This document shows positions 27,728 through 35,036 of a stretch of 37,964 nt of DNA, piece by piece. Every line of letters begins with the position of its first letter. Within the stretch, counting starts at the first letter, position 1. Where the stretch lies: assembly GCA_005240145.1 (NCBI GenBank), contig SBAS01000103.1:1-37964 (forward strand), in the 5' to 3' direction. A program made the position numbers and the translations under genes. The notes below the pieces were generated by a model. The model had not been told where the DNA came from, did not search any database, and saw nothing but the letters and a program-made list of their open reading frames with translations. Origin of the DNA: Nitrosomonadales bacterium (lineage in GTDB: Bacteria > Pseudomonadota > Gammaproteobacteria > Burkholderiales > SG8-39).

Positions 27728-28665
27728 GATTCGCGGTTTTGCTGTTGCTTGCCGTTTCCCTGGCGGGGAACGCGCAGGAATGGCCAAGGCAAAAGCCGAT
27801 CCAGTTTGTCGTGGGCTTTGCCCCCGGCAGCACCACCGACATCGTCGCACGGCTGGTGCAGCCGAAGCTCAGCGAAGCGCTCGGCCAGACGGTGGTGGTG
27901 GAGAACCGGCCGGGCGCGGGAGGCAACGTCGCGGCGCAGGCGGTCAAGCGCGCCGCAGCCGATGGCTACACCGTGCTCGCCGTGAGCGTCGCCTTCGCAG
28001 TGAATCCTTCGCTCTACGCCAATGCCGGCTACGAAGCGGCCGATTTCATCGCCGTCGCCCTGGGCCCCAGCACGCCAAACATCATCACGGTGAACCCCGC
28101 GGTGCCGGCGAAGAACCTGCAGGAGCTGATCGAACTGGCGAGGAAGCAACCGCTGTCCTACGCCTCCTCCGGCATCGGCACCACGACGCACCTGTCGATG
28201 GAGCGCATCAAGACGGCGGCGAAGCTCGACATCACGCACGTGCCCTACCAGCCGGCACAGGCGGTCGGCGCCGCAGTGGCCGGGCATACGCAGATCTCGA
28301 GCACGTCTCTGCCACCGGCCGTGCCTCAGGTGAAGGCGGGCAGAGTGCGTCCGATTGCCGTGACGAGCGCGCAGCGTTCGCCCGCGCTGCCCGACGTGCC
28401 CACCGTGAACGAGCAGGGCTTCAGCGATTTCGACGACCTCACCTGGATCGGCTTTTTCGTCCCGGCCGGTACGCCCGCAACCGTCGTGGCACGCCTCAAC
28501 GCCGAAATCAGCCGCGCGTTCGATGCGCCCGACACGCGCGAGCGGCTCGCGCAGCAGGGCCTGGAATGGAAGCGCAACACGCCGGCGGAGTTCGCCGCGT
28601 TCCTGCGCAGCGAGATCGTGAAATGGGCGCGCGCCGTCAAGGAGTCGGGCGCGAAGGCCGACTAG
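27724..28665 (+). CDS. Tripartite tricarboxylate transporter (Bug/TctC) solute receptor
   Basis: 313 residues from GTG 27724, which overlaps the dioxygenase stop. Signal peptide MRFAVLLLLAVSLAGNAQ. IQFVVGFAPGSTTDIVARL near 25, VVVENRPGAGGNVAAQAV near 57, and ITHVPYQPAQAVGAAVAGHTQ near 178. The coupling to a ring-cleavage dioxygenase suggests that the bound solute is an aromatic or muconate-like acid; inference. It is only moderately similar to the other receptor in this window, so it is not a recent duplicate. Confidence 0.93.
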   Translation: MRFAVLLLLAVSLAGNAQEWPRQKPIQFVVGFAPGSTTDIVARLVQPKLSEALGQTVVVENRPGAGGNVAAQAVKRAAADGYTVLAVSVAFAVNPSLYANAGYEAADFIAVALGPSTPNIITVNPAVPAKNLQELIELARKQPLSYASSGIGTTTHLSMERIKTAAKLDITHVPYQPAQAVGAAVAGHTQISSTSLPPAVPQVKAGRVRPIAVTSAQRSPALPDVPTVNEQGFSDFDDLTWIGFFVPAGTPATVVARLNAEISRAFDAPDTRERLAQQGLEWKRNTPAEFAAFLRSEIVKWARAVKESGAKAD

Positions 28666-28671
28666 GCAGGC

Positions 28672-28690
28672 GCCGACCTAAAATGTCGGC
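28672..28690 (+). terminator. Possible weak hairpin terminator after the Bug receptor
   Basis: 6-bp stem gccgac/gtcggc with a 7-base loop just after the receptor stop, before the convergent toxin-antitoxin genes. There is no clear T-tract (catttaac follows), so it is only a candidate. Confidence 0.3.
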
Positions 28691-28704
28691 CATTTAACGT
28701 GGAG

Positions 28705-28959
28705 CTAGCCGGCGCGCGCCGCCTTTGCGCGCGTCCGTGCTGAGCGCCCGGTTATGCGTGATGCCTGCTTGCCGGGCGAGAGCAAACCGGCCAACGCATC
28801 GTTTACCGCTTGCGATGTTGGGAAAGCCTTTGCGTTCCTCGGCGAAAGGAGTACGACGGAAGAGCCTTTCGAGACCTCCGCGTAGAACTTGCCGCGTTCC
28901 AGGCGAGTAAAGTCCGAGCGCTTGTATTCGGACCGCATTTCGTCTTTAGCCTTCTTCAT
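28705..28959 (-). CDS. Probable antitoxin partner of BrnT
   Basis: 84 residues, Lys/Arg/Ser-rich: MKKAKDEMRSEYKRSDFTRL then RGKFYAEVSKGSSVVLLSP and NDALAGLL. It overlaps the BrnT gene by 14 bases and follows it, the standard BrnT-BrnA order. The DEMRSEYKRSDF start resembles BrnA-like proteins, but the RHH region usual at the BrnA C-terminus is not obvious; instead the tail is basic (SARTRAKAARAG). Identity as antitoxin rests mainly on position. Confidence 0.65.
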   Translation of the reverse strand: MKKAKDEMRSEYKRSDFTRLERGKFYAEVSKGSSVVLLSPRNAKAFPTSQAVNDALAGLLSPGKQASRITGRSARTRAKAARAG

Positions 28960-29218
28960 ATAGTTTCCTCTCGCCGCGCGTCATGCGGCGTGCGCTGAAA
29001 ATGCGAATAGTACCGGGTCGGTGAGTATGGTGGATTGCGAGTGGCCGGCCAAGGCTGGACTGACCAAAAGTGATGAACCGATTTTCGCCGACGGAGTGAT
29101 CGGGGTCTGGGCCGGATACGGCTAGGGGGTCATGGAAGACCGAGGCGCTTTCATCGAACGAGACCCCGTGCTTTCGTAGATTGGCCTCCGCCTTCCGCGG
29201 GTCCCATTCAAACTTCAT
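28946..29218 (-). CDS. brnT: BrnT family toxin
   Basis: 90 residues, full length. MKFEWDPRKAEANLRKHGVSFDES at the start and RIFSARRMTRGERKLYEE at the end are the family signature: a RelE-like fold ribonuclease neutralised by BrnA. Catalytic basic residues in the ARRMTRGER helix/strand are present. Third toxin-antitoxin locus of the window, all three from different families. Confidence 0.9.
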   Translation of the reverse strand: MKFEWDPRKAEANLRKHGVSFDESASVFHDPLAVSGPDPDHSVGENRFITFGQSSLGRPLAIHHTHRPGTIRIFSARRMTRGERKLYEEG

Positions 29219-29421
29219 TGCGGATTGCAGACGATTTCATCACGCATAACGTAATGTGACCTCCCTAATCGGCGGTCAATTCGACACCCTACCATCCTGG
29301 TCTGGCATTTTGCTTGTTGGAGCATGAACTTGCATCGCGTCGGGGCTTTCAATTGTCCGGTTTCCCCGGCGATCAAGGGACTCGTCGCGTGCCACCGGTT
29401 GGAGATTGCCGGCTGGCGCGC
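29219..29421. other. Intergenic region with a candidate BrnT operator
   Basis: 203 bases between the BrnT start and the enolase-like gene stop. A near-perfect 12-base palindrome cataacgtaatg lies at 29245-29256, upstream of brnT, and could be the antitoxin operator. TTGACC on the minus strand (about 29279-29274) is a possible -35. Nothing else recognisable. Confidence 0.35.
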
Positions 29422-30591
29422 TCAGCCGCGAATTTCCGCGCTCTCCAGCGTTACCTTTTCGAGCTTGGTCAGGTCGAGCGTTACACCGAGTCCGGGTCCG
29501 GCGGGGAGCCGCATCGCACCGTCTTTGACTTCCTGAGGTTCGGCCAGCACGTCGGAGGAAAGAAAGTGCAGGCCGGAGTCGTTCGGGTACTCGACTTCCG
29601 GGAGCGCCGAGGCAAGGTGCAGATTGGCCACGGTGGCGATGCCGGTTTCGTAGACGCTGTGCAGCGCGGGCTTGAGGCCGTAGGCGTGCGCGACGCGCGC
29701 CATGCGGCGCCAGGCGTCGATGCCGCCCCACATGAACAGGTCTCCAAGCACCACGTCCACCGCCTGCCTGCGGATCGCGGGCACGAGGTGCTCGTCCTTC
29801 ACCACCCACATGTTGGTGGCGACGGGGGTTTTCACCGCGGCCTTGAGGCGCGCGATGCCTTCGAGTTCGCCCGTCGGGTCCTCGAAGAATTCCAGTCCGA
29901 GCGAGTCGAGCCGGCGGCAAAGTTCGGTGGCGGTGGCCGCACCGTAGTTGGCGTTCGGATCGAAGCGGATGCGCGCCTGTGGCATGGCTTCGCGCAGTTC
30001 GTTGAGCAGCTTCCAGTCCCACTCGGGCGAATAGGCGGCGCTTTTCAGCTTGAAGGAGCGGAAACCGGACTTGCGCTGCTGGTCCAGTGCGAACTGCACG
30101 ACGAGCTTCGTGTTGGCGAGCACATCAAGGTGATCCGTCAGTTCCTTGCGCGATACGGCCCTGGGCAGGATCGCGGCGGGCAGGGTGGAGACGACGTCGA
30201 TGGATTCACGCTTGCGGGCACCGATCAATTCGGCGAGCGACATTTTCAGGGACCGCGCGACCGCGTCCCAGGCCGCGAGGTCGAGGCCGGCGAGGGCCGC
30301 GAGGCCGTTGCGGCCGAAGCGGTTGTCATAGGTGGACTTGCCGAGCACTTCGCGCAGGGCGAAGCGGTCCAGCGCGTCCTTGCCCAGCCAGTCCTTCGCA
30401 AAGCGCTGCGCCAGTGCATAGGCGTCCGGCGTGCCCCAGGTCTCGCCCAGGCCGGTGACGCCGTTTTCGAGTCTGAGCTCGATCACGGTGCGTTCGGTTT
30501 TCTCGATCACATACATCGACCCCGCATGGACCATCGTGAGCGGGATCGATACGCGCGTGAGGTGTATCGAGGTTATATCTAGCTTTGCCAC
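29422..30591 (-). CDS. Enolase-superfamily enzyme, glucarate dehydratase-like
   Basis: 389 residues from GTG 30591 (MAKLDITSIHLTRVSIPLTM). Capping domain to about 130, then the barrel: Lys181 and Lys183 in FKLKS, Asp211 (RFDPNAN), Glu237 (FFEDP), Asn260 (ATNMWV), Asp284 (VLGDLFMWGG), His311 (ALHSVYETG). The KxK, D, E, N and D-H dyad pattern is that of the glucarate dehydratase/mandelate racemase branch, which abstracts the proton alpha to a carboxylate. Specific substrate unknown; an acid-sugar dehydratase or muconate-type lactonising role are alternatives. The start overlaps the half-length paralogue's stop by 13 bases. Confidence 0.88.
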   Translation of the reverse strand: MAKLDITSIHLTRVSIPLTMVHAGSMYVIEKTERTVIELRLENGVTGLGETWGTPDAYALAQRFAKDWLGKDALDRFALREVLGKSTYDNRFGRNGLAALAGLDLAAWDAVARSLKMSLAELIGARKRESIDVVSTLPAAILPRAVSRKELTDHLDVLANTKLVVQFALDQQRKSGFRSFKLKSAAYSPEWDWKLLNELREAMPQARIRFDPNANYGAATATELCRRLDSLGLEFFEDPTGELEGIARLKAAVKTPVATNMWVVKDEHLVPAIRRQAVDVVLGDLFMWGGIDAWRRMARVAHAYGLKPALHSVYETGIATVANLHLASALPEVEYPNDSGLHFLSSDVLAEPQEVKDGAMRLPAGPGLGVTLDLTKLEKVTLESAEIRG

Positions 30592-31175
30592 TGGATGTTG
30601 CTGAACGAGGTTTCCAGCGACCAGTCGATTCCTATGCCTTTTTCTTTGGATATTTGAATTAAAGACATTGAAGGCACGGAACGAACAATTATTCTTGTGT
30701 CTTCTCCCTTGAGCGTCGCCGAGAGGGCGGCGCAATACTGGATCTCCCAGGGATGCGCGTTCGGCGCAAGGAGGGCGATGCTCAGGTCGAAAGCATTGGC
30801 GACGGCGGCAATGGTCTGCACCATCTCCACCGATCCCCAGGCGAAAGGATCGATGCGCAGGAGTTCGTGGCGGCCTTCGAGGATGTCCTTGCGCAGCGCC
30901 GTCCAGTCCGGGGGAATCGCGGGCTGTTCATCCTTCACTGCCCTCACTTCTTTTCTGTACGAACCGCCAAGCAGGCTGAATAGCGGCACCCCCTTGGCGC
31001 GCGCCAGCAGGTCCCAGGCGGCCATGTCGCGGGCGACGCCGGCGTCCAGGTTCAGGGTGAAGCCGAATCCCGTGCTCCCGTCCGGCGCCCGGACGCGCGC
31101 CACCAGCGCCTCGTCGCCCGAGGCGACGCGCAGCGAATGCACGTGCGTATGCGCGATCGGAACCGGGGCGGCCAT
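30579..31175 (-). CDS. Half-length enolase-superfamily-like protein lacking catalytic strands
   Basis: 198 residues. Residues 1-75 resemble the enolase capping domain, ending RDMAAWDLLARAKGVPLFSLLGG, the cap-to-barrel junction typical of the superfamily. Residues about 100-150 (LLRIDPFAWGSVEMVQTIAA followed by VANAFDLSIALLAPNAHPWE) resemble the last barrel units, and GIGIDWSLE looks like the normal C-terminal tail. The segment that normally holds KxK and the D/E/E metal ligands (about 150 residues) is absent, so it cannot be a normal enolase-family enzyme. The frame is clean and coupled to the full-length partner by a 13-base overlap. Bases 30590-30715 are AT-rich. Confidence 0.7.
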   Translation of the reverse strand: MAAPVPIAHTHVHSLRVASGDEALVARVRAPDGSTGFGFTLNLDAGVARDMAAWDLLARAKGVPLFSLLGGSYRKEVRAVKDEQPAIPPDWTALRKDILEGRHELLRIDPFAWGSVEMVQTIAAVANAFDLSIALLAPNAHPWEIQYCAALSATLKGEDTRIIVRSVPSMSLIQISKEKGIGIDWSLETSFSNIQWQS

Positions 31176-31195
31176 GTCAGCTCAGCGCCAGACCG

Positions 31196-32281
31196 TCATT
31201 TCCATACTTCACTCGCCACCTCGACGATGCGCTCCAACTTGCGCCACTGCTCGTCCGCGGTGAGGCTGTTGCCATGATGCGTGCTGGAGAAGCCGCACTG
31301 CGGCGACAGGCAGAGGTCCTCAAGGGGAACGAACTTCGATGCTTCCTTGATTTTCCCGATCAGGAATTCCTTTGATTCGAGTTCCGGAGTTTTCGAAGTC
31401 ACGATGCCCAGTACCACCTTTTTCCCCCTGGGCAGGTGGCGCAGCGGCTCGAAGCCGCCCGCGCGCTCGGAATCGAACTCCATGAAGAAGGCGTCCACCG
31501 CCGAGGAGAACATCGCCTCGGCGACCGATTCGTAGCCGCCGGAGGCGACCCAGCTGCTCTTGAAGTTGCCGCGGCAGGTGTGCATGGTCACCGTCATGCC
31601 GGCGGGCCGGTCCTTGAGCGCTTCGCTGATGGCGTTGGCATAGGTGCGCGGCAGCCTGGCGGGGTCGTCGCCGTTCCTGCGGCTGGTTTGCCGGATTTTC
31701 GGGTCGCACAGGTACGAGAAGCTCACATCGTCGAGCTGCAGGTAGGTGCAGCCGGCAGCGGCGAACTGCCGGATGGCCTTGGCATAGGCCGCGGCGGCGT
31801 CGGCCCAGAATTCGGCCAGGTCCGGATACACCGTCTCCGAGATGGAGCTGCGCCCGCCGCGCAGGTGGAGCATGGCGGGCGAGGGGATTGTCAGCTTCGC
31901 TGTCTTTTTAGTATTTTCCTTTAAAAACAGAAAATCACTGACAAAAATAGGCTTCGAACAGTCGATCTTCCCGGTCACGGACGGAATCGGCGGCTGCTCC
32001 TCGGTGCCGCCGAACTTCGGACCCGGATTGGCCACGGCGGTGACGCCGTCGAGCTGCGTCATGAAGTCCAGGTGCCACCAGTCGCGGCGAAATTCGCCGT
32101 CGGTGACCGCCTGCAGGCCGATCGACTCCTGTCTGGCAACGGCCTCCTTGATGCAACGATCCTCGATTGCTTTCAGGGAAGGAAGGTCCAGTTCCTTGTT
32201 CCTGTACTGCGCCCTAGCATCGGCAAGCTCCCTCGGCCGCAGCAGGCTGCCGACCTGGTCGGCGCGAAACGGAGGTTTCAT
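31196..32281 (-). CDS. MetE C-terminal domain-like (B12-independent) methyltransferase
   Basis: 361 residues corresponding to the catalytic C-terminal barrel of cobalamin-independent methionine synthase. Zinc ligands His234 and Cys236 (MTMHTCRGN) and Cys329 (LSPQCGFSS) are kept; DGEFRRDWWHLDF near 61, YLQLDDVSFSYLCDP near 180 and EFDSERAGGFEPL near 268 match the YxjG/MetE-like branch. The N-terminal folate-binding repeat of MetE is missing. It may transfer a methyl group between a small substrate and a thiol or folate. The start overlaps the HMG-CoA-lyase-like stop. Bases 31901-31960 are only about 28 percent G+C (17 of 60). Confidence 0.85.
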   Translation of the reverse strand: MKPPFRADQVGSLLRPRELADARAQYRNKELDLPSLKAIEDRCIKEAVARQESIGLQAVTDGEFRRDWWHLDFMTQLDGVTAVANPGPKFGGTEEQPPIPSVTGKIDCSKPIFVSDFLFLKENTKKTAKLTIPSPAMLHLRGGRSSISETVYPDLAEFWADAAAAYAKAIRQFAAAGCTYLQLDDVSFSYLCDPKIRQTSRRNGDDPARLPRTYANAISEALKDRPAGMTVTMHTCRGNFKSSWVASGGYESVAEAMFSSAVDAFFMEFDSERAGGFEPLRHLPRGKKVVLGIVTSKTPELESKEFLIGKIKEASKFVPLEDLCLSPQCGFSSTHHGNSLTADEQWRKLERIVEVASEVWK

Positions 32282-33195
32282 TCGAGTGGGTTGAGGCCGC
32301 TGCGGGTCACGCGGCCGTGCAGCTCACGGCCAAGCGCCTGCTCGCACGACTCCGCGGTGGCGAGCAGCTGGTCCAAGTCTATCCCGGTGGCGATGCCCAT
32401 GGACTCGAACAGGCCTACCAGATCCTCGGTGCACACGTTGCCGGTGTGGCCGCCGCCGTACTTCACTTTGGCCGGATGGCCGCCGACCCCGCCGAACGAG
32501 GAATCGAAGTGGCGCACGCCCGCCTCGTAGGCGGCGACGTAGTTCGCGAGGCCCGTGCCGCGCGAGTCGTGAAAATGGGCGATCGGAACGAGAGACGGGG
32601 TATTTTGAACTTTCTTGAAAAAAGCTCTTACCGTAAGTGGAGTGGCCATGCCGGTGGTGTCCCCGACAGCGACATGATGAATACCTAACTGGGAAAACCG
32701 CAAAACGTCTTCCGCAACGGATCCTGGGTCCACCTTGCCCTCGAAAGGGCAGCCGAAGGCGACCGAGACGGTGCCGACCAGCCTGAAGCGCCCGCCCGCC
32801 GCGCGCACCATCTCTTCGATGTTGGCCCACTGTTCGGCGCGCGTGCGTCTTAGGTTCTTCTGTGTATGGGATTCGGTGGCGGAAACCAGCAGGCTGATCT
32901 CATTCACGCCGAAGCCTGCGTCGAGGTCGGCCAGGGCCCTTTGCACTGCCTTCGGATTTGCACAGGTTGCCTTGTAGTGTGTATTTGATTTTCTTTTCAG
33001 TGATTTTAGAAGTTCACTCGCATCGGAGAACTGAGGAACTACCTTGGGGTTTGAATAGGAAGTCGCTTCGACGCGGGGGAAACCGATGGCGGCGAAGCGC
33101 TCGACCAGGGCGCGCTTGGCGGCGGTCGGGATGAAGGCCGGTTCGTGCTGCAGCCCGTCGCGGGCGAAGCATTCGCACAGCGTGACCATGGACAT
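32278..33195 (-). CDS. HMG-CoA lyase-like (HMGL/DRE-TIM) aldolase
   Basis: 305 residues from ATG 33195 (MSMVTLCECFARDGLQHEP); ATGs at 33207 and 33189 are also possible. RDGLQ at 12-16, metal-binding HFHD at 207-210 (IAHFHDSRGTGLAN) and a Gly loop GGVGGHP at 235-241 then GNVCTED mark the HMG-CoA lyase family. The loop has His where true HMG-CoA lyases have their catalytic Cys (GGCP), so the substrate may differ. Stop overlaps the MetE-like start by four bases; first gene of the minus-strand operon. AT-rich patches lie at 32590-32710 and 32860-33055. Confidence 0.85.
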   Translation of the reverse strand: MSMVTLCECFARDGLQHEPAFIPTAAKRALVERFAAIGFPRVEATSYSNPKVVPQFSDASELLKSLKRKSNTHYKATCANPKAVQRALADLDAGFGVNEISLLVSATESHTQKNLRRTRAEQWANIEEMVRAAGGRFRLVGTVSVAFGCPFEGKVDPGSVAEDVLRFSQLGIHHVAVGDTTGMATPLTVRAFFKKVQNTPSLVPIAHFHDSRGTGLANYVAAYEAGVRHFDSSFGGVGGHPAKVKYGGGHTGNVCTEDLVGLFESMGIATGIDLDQLLATAESCEQALGRELHGRVTRSGLNPLE

Positions 33196-33197
33196 AG

Positions 33198-33231
33198 TTG
33201 ACAGCATCAACCAACTGCGCGATGCTGTCAA
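33198..33231. promoter_or_regulatory. Divergent operator/promoter: 11-bp inverted repeat
   Basis: Perfect inverted repeat ttgacagcatc (33198-33208) and gatgctgtcaa (33221-33231), 12-base spacer, in the gap between the HMGL-like and pcaH-like starts. Each arm carries TTGACA reading toward the gene on its far side, so the two arms may double as -35 boxes of divergent promoters. The MarR-type regulator encoded at 34503 is the obvious candidate to bind here; inference. Confidence 0.55.
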
Positions 33232-33237
33232 TCGCCC

Positions 33238-33936
33238 ATGAAGACGGTCATCGACCCGCGCGACGAGCGCACCCAGCCGGCGCGCATCGTGCCCGGCTAC
33301 CCGCAGACGCCCCTGCGCAATCCGCGCGAGCCCCTCATCCGGCGGCCGCCCACCCTCTCGGAGCTGAGCGGCCCGCTGGAGGTGGCGCGGCGCGTCAGGG
33401 TCCTGGGTGGCGACATCGCCGGCCAGGGCGAAAAGCAGGCCATCGGGCAGCTGATCCACCTCAGGGTGCGCGTGCTCGACGAGGACGGCGCGCCGGTCGG
33501 CGGCACGGTGGTCGAGATGTGGCAGGCCAATGGCGCCGGGCGCTACATCCACCCCAACGACGACGATCACGCGCCGCCGGACCCGAATTTCTACGGCGCG
33601 GCGCGACTGGTTACCGACGAGAACGGGCAGTTCGAACTGCGCACGGTGAAGCCCGGCGCCTATCCGGTGCCGACCCGGGACGGCTGGTGGCGCCCGCCGC
33701 ACGTCCATTTCTCGCTCTTCGGCAAGGTCTGGCTGTCGCGCCTGGTGACGCAGATGTACTTTCCGGGCGAGCCGCTGAACGCGCAGGACCGGATCCTGAA
33801 CGCGGTGCCCGACACCGTGGCGCGCGAACGGCTGGTGGCGCAGCTCGTGCCGCCCTCGGCACAACCGCACAACGCGCTCGTCTATGAACACCGGATCGTG
33901 CTGCGCGGGCGCACTGCGACTCCGGAGCAGTCCTGA
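33238..33936 (+). CDS. pcaH: Protocatechuate 3,4-dioxygenase beta subunit-like (PcaH)
   Basis: 232 residues. Iron ligands of the beta subunit are conserved: Tyr103 (AGRYIHPND), Tyr142 (PGAYPVP), His155 and His157 (RPPHVHFSLF), after the N-terminal RNPREPLIRRPPTLSELSGP that is typical of PcaH. Catalytic partner of the following PcaG-like subunit; cleaves a dihydroxybenzoate between the hydroxyls. Usual neighbours pcaB, pcaC and pcaD are absent, so the natural substrate may not be protocatechuate. ATG at 33238 is seven bases after the inverted repeat. Confidence 0.87.
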   Translation: MKTVIDPRDERTQPARIVPGYPQTPLRNPREPLIRRPPTLSELSGPLEVARRVRVLGGDIAGQGEKQAIGQLIHLRVRVLDEDGAPVGGTVVEMWQANGAGRYIHPNDDDHAPPDPNFYGAARLVTDENGQFELRTVKPGAYPVPTRDGWWRPPHVHFSLFGKVWLSRLVTQMYFPGEPLNAQDRILNAVPDTVARERLVAQLVPPSAQPHNALVYEHRIVLRGRTATPEQS

Positions 33937-33955
33937 TGTTGACGCCGGAGCAGCA

Positions 33956-34510
33956 TTGAAGCGTACGGCGATGATCCCCACGGGCGAAGCGACCATCGGG
34001 CCGTTTTTCCCGCCGCGCTACGTCGATGCGGGCGCGAACGACCTCACGCTGTTCGAGGGCCGCAAGGCGAAGGGCGAGGCCATCGAGATTCGCGGCCGCG
34101 TGCTGCAGGAGGACGGCGCTGCGCTGGAAAACCTGGTGCTCGAGATCTGGCAGACCGATGCGAAGGGCATCTACCGCCACCCCGCCGATCCGCGCCACGC
34201 GCAGGCCGACGCGGATTTTCTCGGCTGGGGCCGGACCGTGACCGACGCCGGGGGTGAATACGTTTTCCGCACCATCAGGCCCGGCGCAACCGAAGGCCGC
34301 GCGCCGCACATCAATTTCATGGTCATGTATTCGGGCCTGATGCGGATACTGAAAACGACGATGTATTTCACGCATGAGATGGATGTTGTTCTATCGGCTG
34401 TTCCCGTTTCACGTCGTGAACTTCTAATAGCGAAAAAACAAGGTCCTGACGGTTATCGTTTCGATATCCGCTTGCGCGGCGAGAACGAGACGCCGTTCTT
34501 CGATGACTAG
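33956..34510 (+). CDS. pcaG: Protocatechuate 3,4-dioxygenase alpha subunit-like (PcaG)
   Basis: 184 residues from TTG 33956, which has ggag five bases before it; ATG 33971 (MIPTGEATIGPFFPPRYVD) is a close alternative. The ATIGPFF start, EIWQTDAKGIYRHPADP in the middle and APHINFMVMYSGLM with the single His of the alpha subunit mark PcaG, which shapes the active site but lacks the iron ligands. 20 bases after the pcaH-like stop; its last eight bases overlap marR. Bases 34375-34450 form an AT-rich patch. Confidence 0.83.
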   Translation: MKRTAMIPTGEATIGPFFPPRYVDAGANDLTLFEGRKAKGEAIEIRGRVLQEDGAALENLVLEIWQTDAKGIYRHPADPRHAQADADFLGWGRTVTDAGGEYVFRTIRPGATEGRAPHINFMVMYSGLMRILKTTMYFTHEMDVVLSAVPVSRRELLIAKKQGPDGYRFDIRLRGENETPFFDD

Positions 34511-35024
34511 GCCGACCATACGCGAGCTGCTGTCCTACCGCCTGCACCGGGTGGCGAACCTGCTCTCGCGCGGCGCCGAGATGCGCTACCGGCGCGAGTT
34601 CGGCGTCAGCCTGTGGGAATGGCGCACGGTGGCATTGCTGGGCGGCGCGACTGAACCGCAGTCGCTCAACGACCTCGCGCGCGCCGCGGGCATGGACAAG
34701 GGGCAGATGAGCCGGGTGGTATCAGGCCTGACCGCGCGGAAGATCGTTTGCCGCGAGACCGATGCCAACGACGCGCGGGGGATCCGGCTCTCCCTGACCG
34801 CATCCGGCGGGAAGCTGTACCGGAAACTGATTAAGGCGGCTGCCGAGCGCAACAGCGCCTTCCTCGGCTGCCTCAGCGCGAAGGAGCGGGTGTGCCTTGA
34901 GCAGGCAATGACCAAGCTCGCGCACGAGGCGCGCGGCTTCATCCAGGCTGAGAAGCAGAAAAAGGGGGTCAGACCCCAATTTCCTGCTCGTCCAGGCGAA
35001 AGTCGGAGGGAAATTGGGGTCTGA
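34503..35024 (+). CDS. MarR-family transcriptional regulator with repeat-derived C-terminus
   Basis: 173 residues. Winged helix at about 45-95 (LARAAGMDKGQMSRVVSGL followed by TARKIVCRETDANDARGIRLSL), flanked by N- and C-terminal dimerisation helices. The family normally ends near AHEARGFIQAEKQ, about residue 151. The last 22 residues (KGVRPQFPARPGESRREIGV) are encoded by the inserted hairpin element at 34957-35036 and end at its TGA. It probably regulates the divergent operons via 33198-33231. Overlaps the enoyl-CoA hydratase start by 11 bases. Confidence 0.85.
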   Translation: MTRPTIRELLSYRLHRVANLLSRGAEMRYRREFGVSLWEWRTVALLGGATEPQSLNDLARAAGMDKGQMSRVVSGLTARKIVCRETDANDARGIRLSLTASGGKLYRKLIKAAAERNSAFLGCLSAKERVCLEQAMTKLAHEARGFIQAEKQKKGVRPQFPARPGESRREIGV

Positions 35025-35036
35025 CCCTCTTTTTCT
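34957..35036. repeat. 80-bp hairpin repeat (REP-like, ggggtcagacccc type)
   Basis: Left arm 34957-34984 and right arm 35009-35036 are inverted copies, 27 of 28 bases matching, around a 24-base loop. Each arm carries the core gggtcagacccc followed by aattt and is bounded by runs of A or T, so the DNA would fold as a long hairpin and could act as a terminator as well. This type of palindrome is a dispersed REP-like repeat in many proteobacteria (from memory; not verified here). It contains the last codons of marR and the ribosome site and TTG start of the next gene. Confidence 0.82.
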
